A stretch of 64,000 nucleotides of DNA from JAVBLU01 sp031553225 (GTDB lineage: Bacteria > Bacillota > Clostridia > Christensenellales > UBA1750), in the NCBI GenBank assembly GCA_031553225.1, contig JAVBLU010000018.1, positions 62,001 through 126,000 of the forward strand, in the 5' to 3' direction. Position 1 is the stretch's first letter. Each line of letters begins with the position of its first letter. A program made the translations under genes and the position numbers. This document shows positions 44,951-53,371 of this stretch, in pieces. Below the pieces are notes generated by a model. It was not told the DNA's origin and ran no database searches. It worked only from the letters and a program-made list of their open reading frames with translations.

Positions 44951-45625
44951 ATGCAGGCAATCATGGAACCGATCTTTGAAATACCCTATCTCATCGGCGT
45001 GGTGACGCTTGGAATCCTGATGTTGCGCATGTCAAAGGGCGACCGGCAATTTGCGCTCTATGGCGCTATGGCCATTGTTCTTGGCTGCGGCGATGCCTTT
45101 CATCTTGTCCCGAGGATGTATGCCCTGCTGAGCGACGGGTTGGCAAACCACGCTGCATCCCTTGGGTTTGGCAAGCTGGTGACGTCCGTCACCATGACGG
45201 GTTTTTATGTCCTTTTGTATCATGTCTGGCAGGCCAGATACAGCGAAAAAAAGACCGCGCCGATCACCGTCATCGTCTATGCGCTGGCGGCGGCGCGCGT
45301 TGTCCTGTGCCTGCTTCCTCAAAACCAGTGGCTCAGCCCCGACGCGCCGCTTTCATGGGGCGTCTATCGCAACTTGCCTTTTGTGGCGCTGGGCGTTCTC
45401 GTTATCTGTTTATATTTTCGGCAGGCAAGAAAAGCCGGGGATCATGCATTCCGCTGGATGTGGCTTTTCATTGCGCTCAGTTTTGCCTTTTACATTCCCG
45501 TGGTCCTGTGGGCGGACGCCATCCCCATGCTCGGCATGCTGATGATTCCCAAAACCTGCGCCTATGTGGCGATCGTTTGGCTGGGTTACGCCGACGCCAG
45601 GAGAGCGAGAAACGGCTATGAGTGA
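44951..45625 (+). CDS. Polytopic membrane protein of unknown function
   Basis: A 224-residue protein with about seven hydrophobic helices (IPYLIGVVTLGILML, LGFGKLVTSVTMTGFYVLLYHVW, NLPFVALGVLVICLYF, LMIPKTCAYVAIVWL). No family motif is recognised. Charged residues in helix 2 (GDAFHLVPRMY) are notable. It starts with GGAGGG at proper distance, 123 bp after the OhrR gene on the same strand, and may be in the same transcript, which would link it to peroxide stress. Confidence 0.75.
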   Translation: MQAIMEPIFEIPYLIGVVTLGILMLRMSKGDRQFALYGAMAIVLGCGDAFHLVPRMYALLSDGLANHAASLGFGKLVTSVTMTGFYVLLYHVWQARYSEKKTAPITVIVYALAAARVVLCLLPQNQWLSPDAPLSWGVYRNLPFVALGVLVICLYFRQARKAGDHAFRWMWLFIALSFAFYIPVVLWADAIPMLGMLMIPKTCAYVAIVWLGYADARRARNGYE

Positions 45626-45648
45626 GCCACACAGGCTAGGAGGCCCCC

Positions 45649-45945
45649 ATGGACGTGCTGGCACGCGACTACGCCGGACGATGGGCGCAAACGGATCCTC
45701 GGCTGAAGGACGCGCACGAACACATAGTATTTGAGGAGCCGGGTCTGCCGGTAAGCGCTCCGACCGCTAGCGCTCCGACCGCCAGCGCTCCGACGCTCCT
45801 CCGCGTCCGGACGAATGGCGCTTATGCGGCGCTAAGTCCATGTCATGCGGGCGGCAGGGCGGCCTGTAAGACCGCCGCTTCCCTTCATTGGCTGATGGAG
45901 CCAGCCCCATTGTTAGGCTTGACGAACCGGCGGTCGGCATGCTAA
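45649..45945 (+). CDS. Small hypothetical protein with Ser-Ala-Pro-Thr repeats
   Basis: A 98-residue frame with a good ribosome site (AGGAGG, 5 bases before ATG). The N-terminal 32 residues (MDVLARDYAGRWAQTDPRLK...) look protein-like, and the middle holds SAPTA repeats from a 15-bp tandem repeat. The C-terminal half overlaps the promoter of the riboswitch. It may be a short protein or a remnant of a larger one cut by repeat expansion. I do not recognise it. Confidence 0.35.
   Translation: MDVLARDYAGRWAQTDPRLKDAHEHIVFEEPGLPVSAPTASAPTASAPTLLRVRTNGAYAALSPCHAGGRAACKTAASLHWLMEPAPLLGLTNRRSAC
45754..45798 (+). repeat. Three tandem 15-bp units
   Basis: AGCGCTCCGACCGCT occurs three times (45754, 45769, 45784), the last copy with changes at its end. 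It encodes Ser-Ala-Pro-Thr-Ala in the frame above. Confidence 0.75.
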
Positions 45946-45948
45946 AGT
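45919..45948 (+). promoter_or_regulatory. Promoter of the riboswitch-controlled ATPase gene
   Basis: TTGACG (45919-45924), an 18-base spacer and TAAAGT (45943-45948). Transcription would begin near 45955, just before the riboswitch aptamer. Confidence 0.65.
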
Positions 45949-45970
45949 CATAAAACAACGAAATACGCTC

Positions 45971-46099
45971 GATGAGGGAGTAGTTTGCGCAGGGGGTGCG
46001 CCCCGCGTTTCAAGTCAACATGCTGGCCGGTCCACCGGCCTGGCTTGAATGAAAGAACGAGACTCACGTATGGCTAAGCGGCCATGCATGAGTCTTTTG
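45971..46099 (+). promoter_or_regulatory. yybP-ykoY manganese riboswitch with terminator
   Basis: The aptamer (about 45971-46067) has the family landmarks in order: GGGAGTAG at its 5' side, then TCAAGTCAACATGCTGG, a CCGGtccaCCGG hairpin, GGCTTGA closing the arm, and GAGACTC at the 3' side. The last segment GACTCA pairs either with TGAGGGAG of the aptamer base (P1) or with TGAGTC of the following hairpin (46060-46095), which ends in TTTT. So metal binding, which holds P1 together, should prevent the terminator and switch the gene on. Known members sense Mn2+ and control Mn exporters, including P-type ATPases. Confidence 0.88.
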
Positions 46100-46109
46100 C
46101 TTTGTACGC

Positions 46110-46143
46110 GGACTCGGCATGGCGGCACCGCCATGCCGAGTCC
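46110..46143 (+). terminator. Second terminator-like hairpin of the ATPase leader
   Basis: GGACTCGGCATGGCGG pairs with CCGCCATGCCGAGTCC, followed by GTTTTGTTG. It lies 11 bases after the first terminator and 35 bp before the ATPase start. Its arms resemble those of the first hairpin (GACTC..ATGGC / GCCATGC..GAGTC), so the arms of both could also pair with each other. Confidence 0.7.
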
Positions 46144-46177
46144 GTTTTGTTGAATACGAGCACACGGAGTGTGGAAC

Positions 46178-48775
46178 ATGCGTGACTACATGGACACCAG
46201 ACAGAGCCTTCTCGGCCGCGTAGGGACGAACCCGGATGCCGGCCTGACCGACGCGCAAGCGCGGCGCAGCGCAAAGGAGCACGGCGTGAACGCGCTGACG
46301 CCCGCCAAAGGCGAGCCGCTGTTTGCCCGTATCTGGCATTCGGCTACGGAACCGATGATTTTGATGCTGCTTGCGGCGGGGGCCACCGCGCTGGTGGTGA
46401 ACGTTGTCCGCGCCGCCACCGGAGGCGAAGCCGAGTTTCTTGAATGCGTGGGCATCTTTGCGGCGATCTCGCTGTCGGTGCTTATCACGGTGGTGATGGA
46501 AGGCCGCAGCGCCAAAGCGTTTGAGGCGCTCAGCCGCTTAGGCGAAAACGTGATGGTCAAGGCGGTCAGAAACGGCAGCCCGGTGATGCTCAACCAGAAA
46601 CAGATCGTTCGGGGCGACGTGCTGCTGCTGCAAACCGGCGACCGCGTGCCCGCCGACGGACGGCTCATCTCGGCCATGGAGCTGAGCTGCGACGAATCGG
46701 CGCTGACCGGCGAGAGCCAGCCGGCGCACAAGGACGCGGAGCTGGTCATCTGCGACGCAGAAACGCCCGTTGCCGAGCGCGGCAACATGCTGTATGCCGG
46801 CAGTTACGTCGCATCCGGTTATGCGAAACTGCTCGTCACCGCCGTGGGCGACGGCACCGAACTCGGTCAGATCGCCCGGGAACTGTCGGGCGAGGACAGG
46901 AGCGCCACGCCTCTGCAGCAGAAGCTTCGGCGGCTGGGCAGGACAATCACCATCTTCGGTGTGATCGCCGCGGCCATCGTGTTCATAACACAGCTGATCT
47001 CATTCGCCACGCATGAGGGCCTGGTTCTGGAAGAGGTGATGGAGGCGTTCGTCACCTCCATCGTGCTGATCGTGGCCGCCGTACCGGAAGGACTGCCCAC
47101 GATCGTGGCGGTATCTCTGTCCATCAGCGTCATCAAGCTGTCCAAGCAAAACGCGTTGGTCAAGAAGATGATCGCATGCGAGACGGTGGGCTGCGTGAAT
47201 GTCATCTGCTCCGACAAAACCGGCACCTTGACCCAGAACCGTATGACGGTGATCGGGGCGGTACAGGACGCGCGCGTGCTTGCCAACATCTGCCTGAACA
47301 GTACCGCCGACCTGGGCGCGAACGATGCGTTCATCGGCAACCCCACCGAGTGCGCGCTGCTGACGGCGGCGAAAAAGGCCGGCTGGCGCTACCGCGAGCT
47401 TCGCGGGCGCGCCAACATCGCTCACGTGTTTCCGTTCTCCTCCGAGGAGAAAGACATGACCACCGTGGTGCGCGAGCCGGACGGCTTCGTCGCCTACACG
47501 AAAGGCAGCCCGGAGAAAGTGCTCCGCTCCTGCGGGCTCTCGGGCGAGCGGCGAGCGGCGGTAGAGGCGCAGATTGAGGAATACCAGAAAAAGGCCTGCC
47601 GCGTGATCGCCTTCGCGCACCGCGTGTTCCCTGCCTGTCCTGCGTTTGAGGAGGAGGCAATCGAATCCGGCATGGCCTACGACGGCTTCTGCGCCATCTC
47701 CGACCCGCTGCGGGTGGACGTGCTTGAGGCTGTGCGACACTGCCGCGAGGCGGGCGTTGAGCTGAAGATGCTCACCGGCGACAACATCGTGACCGCGGCC
47801 GCAATCGCAAACGAGCTGCAGCTGTTGGACGGGAGCCGTGCGGCCGTGGACGCGCGGGATCTTGCGCACCTCAGCGACGCCGAACTGAGCAAGCGGCTGT
47901 CGCTTATCTGCGTCATCGCCCGCAGCACGCCGGGCGTCAAGATGCGCGTGGTGAAGCTGCTGCGCGCCATGGGCAACGTGGTGGCGGTTACCGGCGACGG
48001 CATCAACGATGCGCCCGCGCTGAAAAACGCCGATGTGGGCATCGCCATGGGCATCTCGGGTACGGAGGTCTCCAAGGAGGCCAGCGACATCGTGCTGCTG
48101 AACGACTCCTTCTCAACCATCGTGCATGCCATCGAATGGGGGCGCGGCATCTTTGAAAATTTCAGGCGGTTCATAACCTTCCAGCTTACCGTGAACGTCG
48201 CCAGCGTGGCCGTAGTGCTCGGCTCCATTCTGCTTGGGCTTAAGGCGCCCTTCACCGCGCTGCAGCTGCTGTGGATCAATATCATCATGGACGGCCCGCC
48301 CGCACTGACGCTGGGCCTGGAGCCGACGCATGACGGCCTGATGAGAGCCGCGCCCGTTGGCCGGAACGAGCACATCCTCTCAAAGCCCATGCTCATCCGT
48401 ATCGGCGTCACGGGGGGCTATATGTCCTTCGTGTTCCTGTTGCAAAACACCGTAAACTTCCTGGGCGCGACCAGCGCACAGATGCCCACGGTGCTGTTTG
48501 CGCTCTTCTCCCTGCTGCAGCTGTTCAATGCGTTCAACTGCCGCGAGCTGAACGGGCGCAGCATCTTTGCCAATCTGCTGAGCAACAGGCTGATGCTCTG
48601 CGTCATCTCGGTAACGTTTGTGCTGCAGATCGTCATCATCCAGTTCGCGGGCGCGTTCTTTGGCACCGTCGCGTTGCCGTTCTTTATGTGGCTCAGGTTG
48701 TTCGCTCTGTCCGCCAGCGTGGTTGCGCTGTCGGAGCTGGTGAAATGGTTGGTGAGGAGGGCGGGCGGAAGGTGA
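46178..48775 (+). CDS. P-type cation-transporting ATPase, probably Mn2+/Ca2+ exporter
   Basis: An 865-residue protein of the P2A type. It has SCDESALTGESQP (TGES, near residue 175), VAAVPEGLPTIVAVSLSI (helix 4, PEGLP), ICSDKTGTLTQNRM with the phosphorylated Asp near residue 348, GDGINDAPALKNADVG near 607, and WINIIMDGPPALTLGLEP (helix 6, ion-binding Asn/Asp). All catalytic motifs are present and about ten helices are predicted. Regulation by the yybP-ykoY riboswitch suggests export of excess manganese, as for homologs in Lactococcus and pneumococcus. ATG 46178 follows GGAG at 8 bases. A GTG nine bases upstream has no site. Confidence 0.92.
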   Translation: MRDYMDTRQSLLGRVGTNPDAGLTDAQARRSAKEHGVNALTPAKGEPLFARIWHSATEPMILMLLAAGATALVVNVVRAATGGEAEFLECVGIFAAISLSVLITVVMEGRSAKAFEALSRLGENVMVKAVRNGSPVMLNQKQIVRGDVLLLQTGDRVPADGRLISAMELSCDESALTGESQPAHKDAELVICDAETPVAERGNMLYAGSYVASGYAKLLVTAVGDGTELGQIARELSGEDRSATPLQQKLRRLGRTITIFGVIAAAIVFITQLISFATHEGLVLEEVMEAFVTSIVLIVAAVPEGLPTIVAVSLSISVIKLSKQNALVKKMIACETVGCVNVICSDKTGTLTQNRMTVIGAVQDARVLANICLNSTADLGANDAFIGNPTECALLTAAKKAGWRYRELRGRANIAHVFPFSSEEKDMTTVVREPDGFVAYTKGSPEKVLRSCGLSGERRAAVEAQIEEYQKKACRVIAFAHRVFPACPAFEEEAIESGMAYDGFCAISDPLRVDVLEAVRHCREAGVELKMLTGDNIVTAAAIANELQLLDGSRAAVDARDLAHLSDAELSKRLSLICVIARSTPGVKMRVVKLLRAMGNVVAVTGDGINDAPALKNADVGIAMGISGTEVSKEASDIVLLNDSFSTIVHAIEWGRGIFENFRRFITFQLTVNVASVAVVLGSILLGLKAPFTALQLLWINIIMDGPPALTLGLEPTHDGLMRAAPVGRNEHILSKPMLIRIGVTGGYMSFVFLLQNTVNFLGATSAQMPTVLFALFSLLQLFNAFNCRELNGRSIFANLLSNRLMLCVISVTFVLQIVIIQFAGAFFGTVALPFFMWLRLFALSASVVALSELVKWLVRRAGGR

Positions 48776-48827
48776 TCAGGGCGCGCGGACGGCGCCGCCA
48801 TTATTGGCCCGGGGCCGCATCGACGCA

Positions 48828-49847
48828 TCAGGAGCCTTGCGGAGAGTTCATGACCGCCCGGGCGTCCGCAACCAGCTCGCCCAGTGCGCCGCACGCCTGG
48901 GCGGCGTCATTGCCAAGCAACGAGAACACGCGCTCAACGCGGGCCTGATAGTCAGCCGGTGACAGGCGAAAGCCATGTACTGCTTCAACCGCGCGTTTTT
49001 CGTTGATGCAGTAGTGCTCATTGAGCGCGAACAGCACCTGATTCAGCGCGGAAACAGAGCGCACGACATGCGCGGCCACGTAGTACGCATCGCCCGCGTC
49101 GGCATAGCGTTGCGCCAGCTCCAGCGAAAAGCCAGCCTCGAACCCGAACAGGTTCAGGATGGCTTGTTTCATCTTCGGCGGATAGGGAAATGCGCGATTC
49201 TTCAGTGCGGTCACCTGCCCTTCCGCGTCCCTCAGCACGCGGCAAACCGCCAGCTCGCCCAGATACATCGCGTTGATGAACGCATGCGGGTGCCCCGGCT
49301 GGTAGTGCGCGCTCACCTCTCCTGCGAGACAATCGCTCACAACCCGCGTTACGCGCCGGATATCCCGCAGAATCAGGTCCACGCGCATCCCATCGACCGT
49401 TAGCCAGCCGCCGGCGTTCACCCACGGCCCCCAACCACCGGGCGGCGAGATCAGCCCTTCCCGGTGTTCATCGTCCAGTGCTGCGGCTACGGCCTGCAGC
49501 TTACGCTCGTCAAGCGTATCGTCGTAGTATATCCCAACGTCGATATCCGAGCCCATGCGATGGGTGCCACGCGCGCGTGAACCGCCCAGCACAACGCCCA
49601 CGACGCCGCGCAAGGCCAATCCGTCCGCTACGCGCCGCACAATTCGCTCCGCCCGTTCCGCCTCGTCGTCCCGCGCTGCGCGCATCGCGGCGCGGATGCT
49701 CCCGATGGCGCTTTTGCCGATGCCGTGCCAACCGGCAATTTCCGCCTCGCTGCGGCGGGAAAGGGAGGCGAAATCCGTAACGGCGTTGGCAAAAAGCGCG
49801 CGCCGGGCGGGCGCTGCCAGCTGATGGAGCAGCTCGTCAAATGTCAT
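48828..49847 (-). CDS. Nucleotidyltransferase-domain protein with N-terminal HhH-like domain
   Basis: A 339-residue protein. Residues 1-75 contain LSRRSEAEIAGWHGIGKSAI, a helix-hairpin-helix pattern similar to RNA polymerase alpha CTD-like domains. The nucleotidyltransferase core (VGVVLGGSRARGTHRMGSDI) provides GGS and DxD metal residues, and the third acidic residue may be in MRVDLILRD near 155. The C-terminal half is helical. The reaction is a nucleotidyl transfer to an unknown acceptor, perhaps an aminoglycoside or RNA. It is transcribed opposite to the ATPase gene. Confidence 0.82.
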   Translation of the reverse strand: MTFDELLHQLAAPARRALFANAVTDFASLSRRSEAEIAGWHGIGKSAIGSIRAAMRAARDDEAERAERIVRRVADGLALRGVVGVVLGGSRARGTHRMGSDIDVGIYYDDTLDERKLQAVAAALDDEHREGLISPPGGWGPWVNAGGWLTVDGMRVDLILRDIRRVTRVVSDCLAGEVSAHYQPGHPHAFINAMYLGELAVCRVLRDAEGQVTALKNRAFPYPPKMKQAILNLFGFEAGFSLELAQRYADAGDAYYVAAHVVRSVSALNQVLFALNEHYCINEKRAVEAVHGFRLSPADYQARVERVFSLLGNDAAQACGALGELVADARAVMNSPQGS

Positions 49848-50087
49848 AACGTCCTCCTGAATACGGCCGGATTCATGGCGTCGTTCCCGCAGGCAGCATC
49901 ATGCAGCCAGGTTCGGCCGCGCCGATTCGTATCACATAAATTATAGTCAATCCGGCGGCCCTTAACAAGAACCGGACGATAGTATATAATTGATGCGAAT
50001 CGTTTGCCCGCAGGAGAGGCGCGCGGCGCGTACGGGAAAACGGAGCGGCTGTTGACGGCGAGCCGACGCCGTGAGAGGAAGATGCGC

Positions 50088-50861
50088 ATGAAAAAGCAGG
50101 TCCAGACCAGCGCCATTGTGCCCGTTATGCCGGTTTCCATCATCGGCACGCAGCGCGGCGGAAAGATGAACTTTGCCCCCCACGGGCAGATCGGCACCGT
50201 CGCCGCGCAGCCGCCGACGGTCTATACCTCGGTCGTCCGCGAGCACCAGACCGCGCGGAACATCAGGGAAACGGGGCGTTTCAGCGTCAACATTCCCTCC
50301 GCCGATCTACTGGAGCAGGTGCGCATCTGCGGAAGCCTGTCCGGGGCGCGTGTGGATAAGTCCGCGCTGTTTGAGACGTTTGAGGCGGAGGGCGTGCCCA
50401 TGATCCAGAACTGCCCGGTCTGCTTTGCGTGCGAGGTGATCCAGCACACCGAGCTGAGCGGTTTTGATGTGTTTCTGGCGCGGGTGACCGTCACGTACGC
50501 CGAGGAAGACTGCATGCGCGACGGTTGGCCTGTGCCCCGCCTTGTGAATCCGCTGCTGTGCGGCATAGACGGTAAGCTCTGGACGGCGGGTGAGGAGCAG
50601 ATCCTTTCACCGCGCTGCCAAAGCTGCGGCCTGCCCTTTGACGCGGATCACAGGGCGTTCGTCGCCAAAGAAAGCGACGGCAACGACAGCGCGTATTGCA
50701 CCTTCTGCTACGGGGACGGCGCGTTCCGCGATCCGGACGCCACCGTGGAGGACATGATTCACACCGGCGTGCCGCACTTGGCGCAGAAAATTGGCGAGGA
50801 CGCCGCGCGCAGGCAGCTTGGCGTGCTGGTGCCCTCCCTGGCGCGCTGGCTAAAGGAATGA
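50088..50861 (+). CDS. Flavin reductase-like protein with C-terminal zinc ribbon
   Basis: A 257-residue protein. The first 180 residues match the flavin-reductase/FMN-binding split barrel (VMPVSIIGTQRGGKMNFAPH, TARNIRETGRFSVNIPS, FLARVTVTYAEEDC). After that, CQSCGLPFD...YCTFCYGDGAF has two CxxC pairs and fits the small zinc-ribbon domain known as Zn_ribbon_2. The fusion suggests an FMN enzyme with a protein-interaction or regulatory module. ATG 50088 follows AGAGGA. Confidence 0.85.
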   Translation: MKKQVQTSAIVPVMPVSIIGTQRGGKMNFAPHGQIGTVAAQPPTVYTSVVREHQTARNIRETGRFSVNIPSADLLEQVRICGSLSGARVDKSALFETFEAEGVPMIQNCPVCFACEVIQHTELSGFDVFLARVTVTYAEEDCMRDGWPVPRLVNPLLCGIDGKLWTAGEEQILSPRCQSCGLPFDADHRAFVAKESDGNDSAYCTFCYGDGAFRDPDATVEDMIHTGVPHLAQKIGEDAARRQLGVLVPSLARWLKE

Positions 50862-50903
50862 GCGCGGATCGGCAAACGGCATCGCGTTGCGACGGAGGTG
50901 AAG

Positions 50904-51176
50904 ATGAAAAACGAGCTCAACAGCAAAAGGATGACCCGTGCGGTGTACGACATCCCCGATGATGTTGTCCGTGCATTGAGCGAGGCCGAACTGTGGGACC
51001 CATACCGCGCCCGACCGCCCTATCAGCAGAACGAGTACATCGGGTGGATTGTGCGGGGTAAGCGTGCGGAAACCCGCGACAAGCGGCTGCATCAAATGCT
51101 GGACGAACTGTTGGCGGGCGACGCCTACATGGGCATACCGTATCGCACCGCCCCAAGGAGCCGGGAGTGCCCATGA
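50904..51176 (+). CDS. YdeI/OmdA-like small protein
   Basis: A 90-residue protein. The core YQQNEYIGWIVRGKRAETRD with KRLHQMLDELLAGD matches the C-terminal domain of the YdeI/OmpD-associated family, which has been linked to bacteriocin or peptide protection. It lacks the N-terminal DUF1801-type half seen in longer members. ATG 50904 follows GGAGGTGA. It is 42 bp after the flavin reductase gene. Confidence 0.78.
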   Translation: MKNELNSKRMTRAVYDIPDDVVRALSEAELWDPYRARPPYQQNEYIGWIVRGKRAETRDKRLHQMLDELLAGDAYMGIPYRTAPRSRECP

Positions 51177-51523
51177 TATGCCGGCCGTGTTGCATGACAT
51201 CGCTTGAGGAGGTGCCCGCGCGCGCAGGATCATCCGGAGGATTGGGTGGAAGACGGGATCTGCCGGTTAATTGGCAACACCGGCCGACGAGCTTTCGCCT
51301 TTCGACCTGAACGCATTGCTCATCGAACTGTTCTCCGCAAGGGCGAAGGCTTAAGGCGCCGGAACCGCTCAAGCGGTATGGGATAACCGATACGCGCAGC
51401 CCGCATGCTGGAACGCGGCAGCGTATCGAAGGCTGGAATGCCAAATGCGCGAAGCGGCGGGGCGGGACGGCGTTCCATTTGCTGCAACACATTTGCTTGG
51501 GCAACGAAGGGGGCGCGCTTGCC
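51177..51523 (+). other. Gap with possible coding remnants
   Basis: About 350 bases. One frame reads PADELSPFDLNALLIELFSA before it breaks, which looks like a piece of a real protein, but I cannot assign it. No terminator or promoter is evident. Confidence 0.3.
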
Positions 51524-52531
51524 ATGATCGAGGAAAGGGACGGGCGGACAGCTGACTGTGTGAGCTGGCTGATGCAATCTGATAATCCTTCGGTACGGTA
51601 CGACACGCTGAGATGCATGCTGGACAAGCCGGAAACGGCCCCGGATACGATCGCTGCAAGGCGGGAGATCATGCGCTGCGGCCTTGTGCCTGTGATTCTT
51701 CAAAAACAGCGCGATCCGGCCTACGAAGAGGGCCTTCGCAACTTCTATCACACCAAGTATTGGGGGCTTGTCTGGCAGCTTATCGTGCTGGCGGAACTGA
51801 GCGCGGAAGCCAATGAGCAGATCCGCGGGCAATGTGAATACCTTCTGAACAACGCGCAGGCGGCCGATGGCGGTTTCGCCATGCAGACCGCCCGGACGAC
51901 GGGCGGCGGCAGGGCCGGCGAGGTCATTCCCTGTCTTTGCGGCAACGCGGTGTGGAGCCTCATCCGCCTCGGCTATCTGGACGACCCGCGGGTGCAGAAG
52001 GGCATTGAATGGATTACCGGCAACATACGGCTATGCGACGGCGAGGACGGGACTCCGGCGGATCCACGCTTCAATAAGGAGGCCTGCTGGGGTGGCCACA
52101 CGTGCTTTATGGGCATGGTGAAGCCGCTGAAGGCGCTCGCAGCAATTCCGTACGAGCAACGGACACAAGGCGTGCGACAGGCCATTTCCAGCTTCGCCGA
52201 GTTCTTGCTGATTCACCACGTCCACAAGCGCAGCCATGACCTCGCAAAGGTGTCCAAGCCGGGTTGGCTTAAGTTCTCGTTTCCGCTGATGTACCAGACC
52301 GATGCGCTGGAAATTCTGGATATACTCACAGACCTTGGGATCCGGGACGAACGCATGAGGGACGCCATTGCCATCGTGCGCGCCAAGCAGGGCGCAGATG
52401 GCCGTTGGCGGGCGGAAAACACCGCCAGCAACGGGAAGCTGCTCGTACCGTTTTCAAAGGATGACCAGGATATGTGGGTCACGCTGAGGGCCATGCGGGT
52501 GCTTCGGCGCTGGGACGCCCGACCAATTTGA
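51524..52531 (+). CDS. Terpenoid-cyclase/prenyltransferase alpha-barrel-fold protein
   Basis: A 335-residue protein with repeats of the squalene-cyclase/prenyltransferase type: SVRYDTLRCMLDKPE, LNNAQAADGGFAMQTA, VWSLIRLGYLDDPRVQ, AIVRAKQGADGRWRAE. The repeated QxxDGxW-like pieces indicate an alpha/alpha toroid. The cyclase DxDD motif is not visible. Function is unknown, possibly protein or small-molecule binding. Start ATG 51524 has AAGGGGG upstream at a long distance, and a longer frame begins at 51479. Confidence 0.75.
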   Translation: MIEERDGRTADCVSWLMQSDNPSVRYDTLRCMLDKPETAPDTIAARREIMRCGLVPVILQKQRDPAYEEGLRNFYHTKYWGLVWQLIVLAELSAEANEQIRGQCEYLLNNAQAADGGFAMQTARTTGGGRAGEVIPCLCGNAVWSLIRLGYLDDPRVQKGIEWITGNIRLCDGEDGTPADPRFNKEACWGGHTCFMGMVKPLKALAAIPYEQRTQGVRQAISSFAEFLLIHHVHKRSHDLAKVSKPGWLKFSFPLMYQTDALEILDILTDLGIRDERMRDAIAIVRAKQGADGRWRAENTASNGKLLVPFSKDDQDMWVTLRAMRVLRRWDARPI

Positions 52532-52547
52532 CAGGAGGCATTGTGCA

Positions 52548-52898
52548 ATGAAGAAACCACGGGGTTATACCATATCCTTTGCCAGCGTGTACCCGCTGTA
52601 TATCGAGAAAGTGGAGAAAAAGGGACGCACGAAGGCCGAGGTGGACGATGTCGTCTTCTGGCTTACCGGTTACGATCACGAGGCTTTGCGGCGGCAGATT
52701 GCAAACAATGTGGATATGGAGACGTTCTTTGCGCAGGCTCCGCAGATCAACCCCAACGCCTCGCTCATCAAGGGCGTCATCTGCGGGTATCGGGTGGAGG
52801 AAATCGAGGACGAGGTCATGCAGAAAATCCGCTGGCTGGATAAGTTGGTGGATGAGCTGGCCAAGGGAAAATCCCTGGAACAGATATGCAGAAAGTAG
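52548..52898 (+). CDS. DUF2200 family protein
   Basis: A 116-residue protein reading YTISFASVYPLYIEKVEKKG, VDDVVFWLTGYDHEAL, and IKGVICGYRVEEIEDEVMQK. It matches the DUF2200 family over its whole length. Its function is not known. It starts 16 bp after the cyclase-fold gene with GACAGGAGG as ribosome site. Confidence 0.88.
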   Translation: MKKPRGYTISFASVYPLYIEKVEKKGRTKAEVDDVVFWLTGYDHEALRRQIANNVDMETFFAQAPQINPNASLIKGVICGYRVEEIEDEVMQKIRWLDKLVDELAKGKSLEQICRK

Positions 52899-52961
52899 CG
52901 GAAACGCCGTGACGGATTGTGGAAGCGCCCCACATTCGCTCAAGGAAAGGAGGGCGGCCCG

Positions 52962-53330
52962 GTGGACAGCGAGAAGGAACAGGAGGAGGCGCTCCGGAGC
53001 ATCGCCGACATGACGGCCCGCAGCGAGAAGGCGCAGGCCAAATTCGCACAGGGCACCGCCCAGCACACGCTGCAAACAAACCGCATTCATGCGCTAAACG
53101 TCGCGGCGGCCCTGATCAGCCGGGAATCGGCGGGTTGCGCAGACGCGGGCGAATACACGAAAGAGGACTTGGCGAGCGCGCGCGCGCCGATTGATTCGCT
53201 GATCGGAAAAAGCGAAAAGGCCCGGCAGAAAATGTCGCCGGACACTTGGCAGCACCGGATGCTGAGCCGCAACCTCAGCGCGCTTGACCGTGCCTCGTCG
53301 CTCCTGGCAAGGGCGCTGGAAACGGACTAA
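52962..53330 (+). CDS. Small helical hypothetical protein
   Basis: A 122-residue, strongly helical protein rich in Ala, Ser and charged residues, with a repeated pattern (RSEKAQAKFAQGTAQHTLQT and SEKARQKMSPDTWQHRMLSR), which indicates an internal duplication of about 75 residues. I do not recognise the family. The GTG start follows AAAGGAGG. Confidence 0.7.
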   Translation: MDSEKEQEEALRSIADMTARSEKAQAKFAQGTAQHTLQTNRIHALNVAAALISRESAGCADAGEYTKEDLASARAPIDSLIGKSEKARQKMSPDTWQHRMLSRNLSALDRASSLLARALETD

Positions 53331-53371
53331 CGACCGGTCGGCAACCAACCCAACAGACGGGAGAGGAACGT

